Of a DNA stretch of 64,000 nt, positions 61,249 to 64,000 are shown in pieces. The first letter of the stretch is position 1, and every line of letters begins with the position of its first letter. The position numbers and the translations under genes were made by a program. The stretch lies in contig QUBU01000001.1 of the NCBI GenBank assembly GCA_014337915.1, positions 248,001 through 312,000 of the forward strand, read 5' to 3'. This stretch comes from Gammaproteobacteria bacterium. GTDB taxonomy: Bacteria; Pseudomonadota; Gammaproteobacteria; Steroidobacterales; GCA-2729495. The notes beneath the pieces were generated by a model. That model did not search any database and was not told where the DNA came from. It worked only from the letters and a program-made list of their open reading frames with translations.

Positions 61249-61610
61249 TTGCGTAACTCGACCTCGTCATTGAAGGTGGCCAGCAGGGAAATGTTGGCGA
61301 TGAACGGTTCGGCGCGCTCGTAGCGCGCAGCGACGGAAAGGCCGGAATCGGTGCTCTCGATCTCGAAGTCCCGGGCCCTGAGGCTGTAGACCATCTCGAT
61401 GTTCAGCTTCTTGTCGATGGCCGTGCGCACGGCGCTGGCCGTGGTTGGCTGGCCATCGAACTCGACCTTCACGTCGTTCAGGATCTTCCTGATCTTCATG
61501 TTCTCGAGGTAGATCGGCACCAGCTTGAGGCCACCGAAGCCGATCAGGCCAATCATGGCCGCGAGGATCATGAAACTGATGAACGTCACGCCCTTCTGCC
61601 TGGTACGCAT
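61245..61610 (-). CDS. DUF4845 domain-containing membrane protein
   Basis: 121 residues from ATG 61610, with AGGGAG upstream. One N-terminal transmembrane helix (GVTFISFMILAAMIGLIGFGGLKLVPIYLENMKI) is followed by a small periplasmic domain with DVKVEFDGQPTTASAVRTAIDKKLNIEM. The family sits between lepB and rnc in many Gammaproteobacteria. The N-terminus looks like a type IV prepilin-like segment (KGVTFISF), but no function has been shown. Confidence 0.8.
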   Translation of the reverse strand: MRTRQKGVTFISFMILAAMIGLIGFGGLKLVPIYLENMKIRKILNDVKVEFDGQPTTASAVRTAIDKKLNIEMVYSLRARDFEIESTDSGLSVAARYERAEPFIANISLLATFNDEVELRK

Positions 61611-61696
61611 GCGCTTCACTCCCTTGCCGCAGATGTCGTCGGGACCGGCCCCGCGACGCACAGGATACACAACCCGCGACGGCCGCGGGTGACGCA

Positions 61697-62449
61697 CTAC
61701 TCGACCCGCCCGCCGATCCGGCTCCAGCGCGGCATGGCCGGGAAGTCCCAGTTCATCCAGATCCGCACGGCGCGCCCGACGATGTTGCCCTCGGGTATCG
61801 GGCCGATGAAGCGACTGTCCTGGCTGTTGTCGCGGTTGTCACCCATCATGAAGTAGTGCCCCGGCGGCACCACGAACGTGCCATCCCCGCGGCCGGAAAC
61901 CCCGGGAATCAGCAGCACCTGGTGACGGGCTTTGCCGAGCTGCTCCTGCATCAGGATGGACCCGGGCTGCAGTTCACCGTCGTACACGCCAAGCAGCGTT
62001 TCCGCCACCGGCTGGTCGTTGATGTAGAGGTGGTCACCGGCGTAGCGGATGGTGTCGCCGGGCATGCCGACCAGCCGCTTGATGTAGTTGATGCTGGGGT
62101 CCGAGGGCAGGCGGAAGACGATGACATCACCGCGCTCGGGTTCACCGATGTCGACGATCTTGGTGTTCAGCACCGGCAGGCGCAGCCCGTAGCTGTACTT
62201 GTTGACGAAGATGAAGTCGCCGATCAGCAGCGTCGGCATCATGGAACTCGACGGGATGCGGAACGGCTCGAACAGGAACGAGCGCACCACCAGCACCAGC
62301 AGCAGCACCGGGAAGAACGAGCGGGCGTACTCCACCACCACCGGCTCGGCGGCGGGCGCCGCCCCGGCAAGTGCACGGACGGCACGGTAGCCGCCCCAGA
62401 TGAGGCCCGCGGCCAGCGTCGCGAGTACCAGAATCAGCGAGAAATCCAT
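61697..62449 (-). CDS. lepB: Signal peptidase I
   Basis: 250 residues from ATG 62449. LepB cleaves Sec and Tat signal peptides on the periplasmic side. Two N-terminal transmembrane helices (about 5-25 and 45-62) are followed by the catalytic Ser69 (SSSMMPTL) and Lys124 (NYIKRLVGMPGD) and the SPase I boxes RGDVIVFRLP and MMGDNRDNSQDSR. It is 54 bp after lepA, the standard order. Confidence 0.97.
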   Translation of the reverse strand: MDFSLILVLATLAAGLIWGGYRAVRALAGAAPAAEPVVVEYARSFFPVLLLVLVVRSFLFEPFRIPSSSMMPTLLIGDFIFVNKYSYGLRLPVLNTKIVDIGEPERGDVIVFRLPSDPSINYIKRLVGMPGDTIRYAGDHLYINDQPVAETLLGVYDGELQPGSILMQEQLGKARHQVLLIPGVSGRGDGTFVVPPGHYFMMGDNRDNSQDSRFIGPIPEGNIVGRAVRIWMNWDFPAMPRWSRIGGRVE

Positions 62450-62503
62450 GCCATCGTCACCTGGGGCCGTGGGAAACCCGGCGGAATGTACCACGGCCGG
62501 GCA

Positions 62504-64000
62504 TCACGATTCCGTGCTGCCCCGCCCCGAATCGAGGATTGCCAGGAAGGCTTCCTGCGGGATCTCCACGGCGCCGAACTGCTTCATGCGCTTCTTGCCC
62601 GCCTTCTGCTTCTCCAGCAGCTTGCGCTTGCGCGAGACGTCACCGCCGTAGCACTTGGCCAGCACGTTCTTGCGCATCGCCTTCACCGTGGCGCGCGCGA
62701 TGATCTGCGAGCCGATGGCTGCCTGCAGCGCCACCTCGAACATCTGCCGCGGGATGACCTCCTGCAGGCGCTCGACGATCTCGCGACCGCGCCGCTGGGC
62801 GGATTCGCGGTGCACGATCAGGGACAGGGCATCGACCTTTTCCTTGTTGATCAGGATGTCGAGACGGACCAGGTCGCCCGGCACGAAACGCGAGAACTGG
62901 TAGTCGAAGGATGCATAGCCGCGGCTGATGGACTTGAGGCGGTCGAAGAAGTCGAACACGACCTCAGCCATCGGGATCTCGTACTCCATCGCCACCTGGC
63001 TGGCCAGGTATTCGATACGCTTCTGCACGCCGCGCTTGCCGACGCAGAGCTGCATCACCGGTCCGACGAACTCGTTGGGCACGAGAATGCTGGCGTTGAT
63101 GTAGGGTTCGCGCACCTCGGCGATTTCATTGGGCGGCGGCAGCGAGGCGGGATTGTCGATCATGCGCGTCTCGCCACCCGTGGTCACGATCTCGAAGACC
63201 ACGGTGGGCGCGGTGGAGATCAGGCTCAGCCCGTACTCGCGCTCCAGCCGCTCCTGCACGATCTCCATGTGCAGCAACCCGAGAAACCCACAGCGGAAGC
63301 CGAAACCGAGGGCCGCGGAGGACTCGACCTCGAAGCGCAGTGCGGCGTCGTTGAGCTTGAGCTTCTCCAGAGCGTCGCGCAGGCCCTCGAAGTCATCCGC
63401 CCTGGTGGGAAACAGCCCGGCGAACACCCGCGGCTTGATCTGCCGGAAGCCCGGCAGCGGTTCCTGGCATGGGCGCGACTCCAGCGTCATGGTGTCGCCC
63501 ACCGGCGCACCGTGGACGTCCTTGATGCCGGCAATGACGTAGCCCACCTCGCCGGCACACAATGCGCCGCGCGCCCTGGCCTTGGGCGTGAAGACCCCGA
63601 CCTCGGTCACCACATGGGTGCGGCCGGTGGACCAGATGCGGACCTTGGCTCCCTTGGGCAGGGTGCCGTTCATGACGCGTACCAGCGACACGACCCCCAT
63701 GTAGTTGTCGAACCAGGAGTCGACGATCAGCGCCTGCAGTGGCGCATCCGCATCCCCTGCGGGAGGCGGAATGCGCTGGATGAGCAGTTCCATCAGCTCG
63801 CGCAGGCCCTGCCCGGTCTTGGCGCTGACCAGCGCACAGCCCGTGGTGTCGATGCCGATGATCTCCTCGATCTCGCGCATGACCTTCGGCGGATCGGCGC
63901 TCGGCAGGTCGATCTTGTTGATGGCGGGCACGACCTCGAGACCCGCCTCGATGGCCGAATAGCAGTTGGCCACGCTCTGCGCCTCGACGCCCTGCGCGGC
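62504..64000 (-). CDS. lepA: Elongation factor 4 (LepA), 5' end outside the window
   Basis: 498 residues are visible up to the stop; roughly the first 100, with the G1-G3 GTPase motifs, lie beyond the right edge. LepA is a ribosomal GTPase that can back-translocate the ribosome. Visible motifs are [13 protein letters not shown] (just after G3), the G4 [10 protein letters not shown], then domain II, and the LepA C-terminal domain with [24 protein letters not shown] and a [12 protein letters not shown] end. It is the first gene of the operon in this window. Confidence 0.97.
   Translation of the reverse strand, partial: AAQGVEAQSVANCYSAIEAGLEVVPAINKIDLPSADPPKVMREIEEIIGIDTTGCALVSAKTGQGLRELMELLIQRIPPPAGDADAPLQALIVDSWFDNYMGVVSLVRVMNGTLPKGAKVRIWSTGRTHVVTEVGVFTPKARARGALCAGEVGYVIAGIKDVHGAPVGDTMTLESRPCQEPLPGFRQIKPRVFAGLFPTRADDFEGLRDALEKLKLNDAALRFEVESSAALGFGFRCGFLGLLHMEIVQERLEREYGLSLISTAPTVVFEIVTTGGETRMIDNPASLPPPNEIAEVREPYINASILVPNEFVGPVMQLCVGKRGVQKRIEYLASQVAMEYEIPMAEVVFDFFDRLKSISRGYASFDYQFSRFVPGDLVRLDILINKEKVDALSLIVHRESAQRRGREIVERLQEVIPRQMFEVALQAAIGSQIIARATVKAMRKNVLAKCYGGDVSRKRKLLEKQKAGKKRMKQFGAVEIPQEAFLAILDSGRGSTES

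Overview
The window is a dense, GC-rich stretch of gammaproteobacterial core chromosome with no phage, integron, CRISPR or intact insertion sequence. Gene order is that of free-living Gammaproteobacteria: serS-rarA-lolA-ftsK next to trxB-aat-infA-clpA-clpS; fabH-plsX-rpmF-yceD beside maf, rluC and rne; comEC-exbB-exbD-msbA-lpxK-kdsB; lolC-lolE-lolD; mfd; and lepA-lepB-rnc-era-recO-pdxJ-acpS. A LexA box of E. coli type upstream of a lexA-imuA-imuB-dnaE2 operon argues against Xanthomonadaceae proper, whose LexA operator differs. GC content, a type II secretion cluster and the imu cassette suggest a deep gammaproteobacterial lineage such as Nevskiales, Steroidobacterales or a relative; this placement is inference.

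Layout. 1-8 kb, minus strand: a partial membrane-anchored histidine-phosphatase-like protein that lacks the catalytic histidine, an O-methyltransferase, tRNA-Ser(UGA), serS, rarA, a VanZ-like protein, lolA and ftsK. 8-11.3 kb, plus: trxB, a FemAB-like acyltransferase, aat and infA. A 75-bp near-perfect hairpin of REP/MITE type separates infA from the convergent clpA-clpS pair (clpAP adaptor and unfoldase; Aat supplies its N-degron substrates). 14.4-20.3 kb: gspC-D-E-F of a type II secretion system without pseudopilin genes, then a small PA3496-like gene with its own good promoter. 20.7-26.7 kb: the SOS mutasome operon.

27-31.3 kb: an Lpp/OprI-like lipoprotein with a C-terminal lysine faces a periplasmic L,D-transpeptidase across a bidirectional terminator, followed by the yceD-rpmF-plsX-fabH operon, which has a TTGACA promoter almost on top of the yceD start codon. 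31.4-36 kb: maf, rluC, and rne with a structured leader of about 350 nt. 36-43.6 kb: an envelope operon reading comEC, exbB, exbD, msbA, lpxK, kdsB and a low-molecular-weight protein phosphatase. 43.6-48 kb: DUF2062, lolD, lolE, lolC and a small secreted protein. 48.1-52.3 kb: mfd and a CsiV-like gene.

52.3-64 kb, minus: a PAS protein with a degenerate GGDEF domain that keeps an I-site, then a long, tightly overlapping operon running from lepA (5' end outside the window) through lepB, DUF4845, rnc, era, recO, pdxJ, acpS, a PolB-type exonuclease, rlmD, a cytoplasmic YkuD protein, nagZ and hpt. The common thread is envelope building and recycling (lipoprotein sorting by LolA/CDE, lipid A export and Kdo activation, peptidoglycan recycling by NagZ plus the cytosolic YkuD enzyme) together with translation and DNA-repair housekeeping. 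I found no clear new multi-gene system. The most unusual items are the REP-like hairpin, the tetracysteine-free GspE, the degenerate GGDEF receptor candidate, the Tyr-for-His phosphatase-like protein and the structured rne leader.
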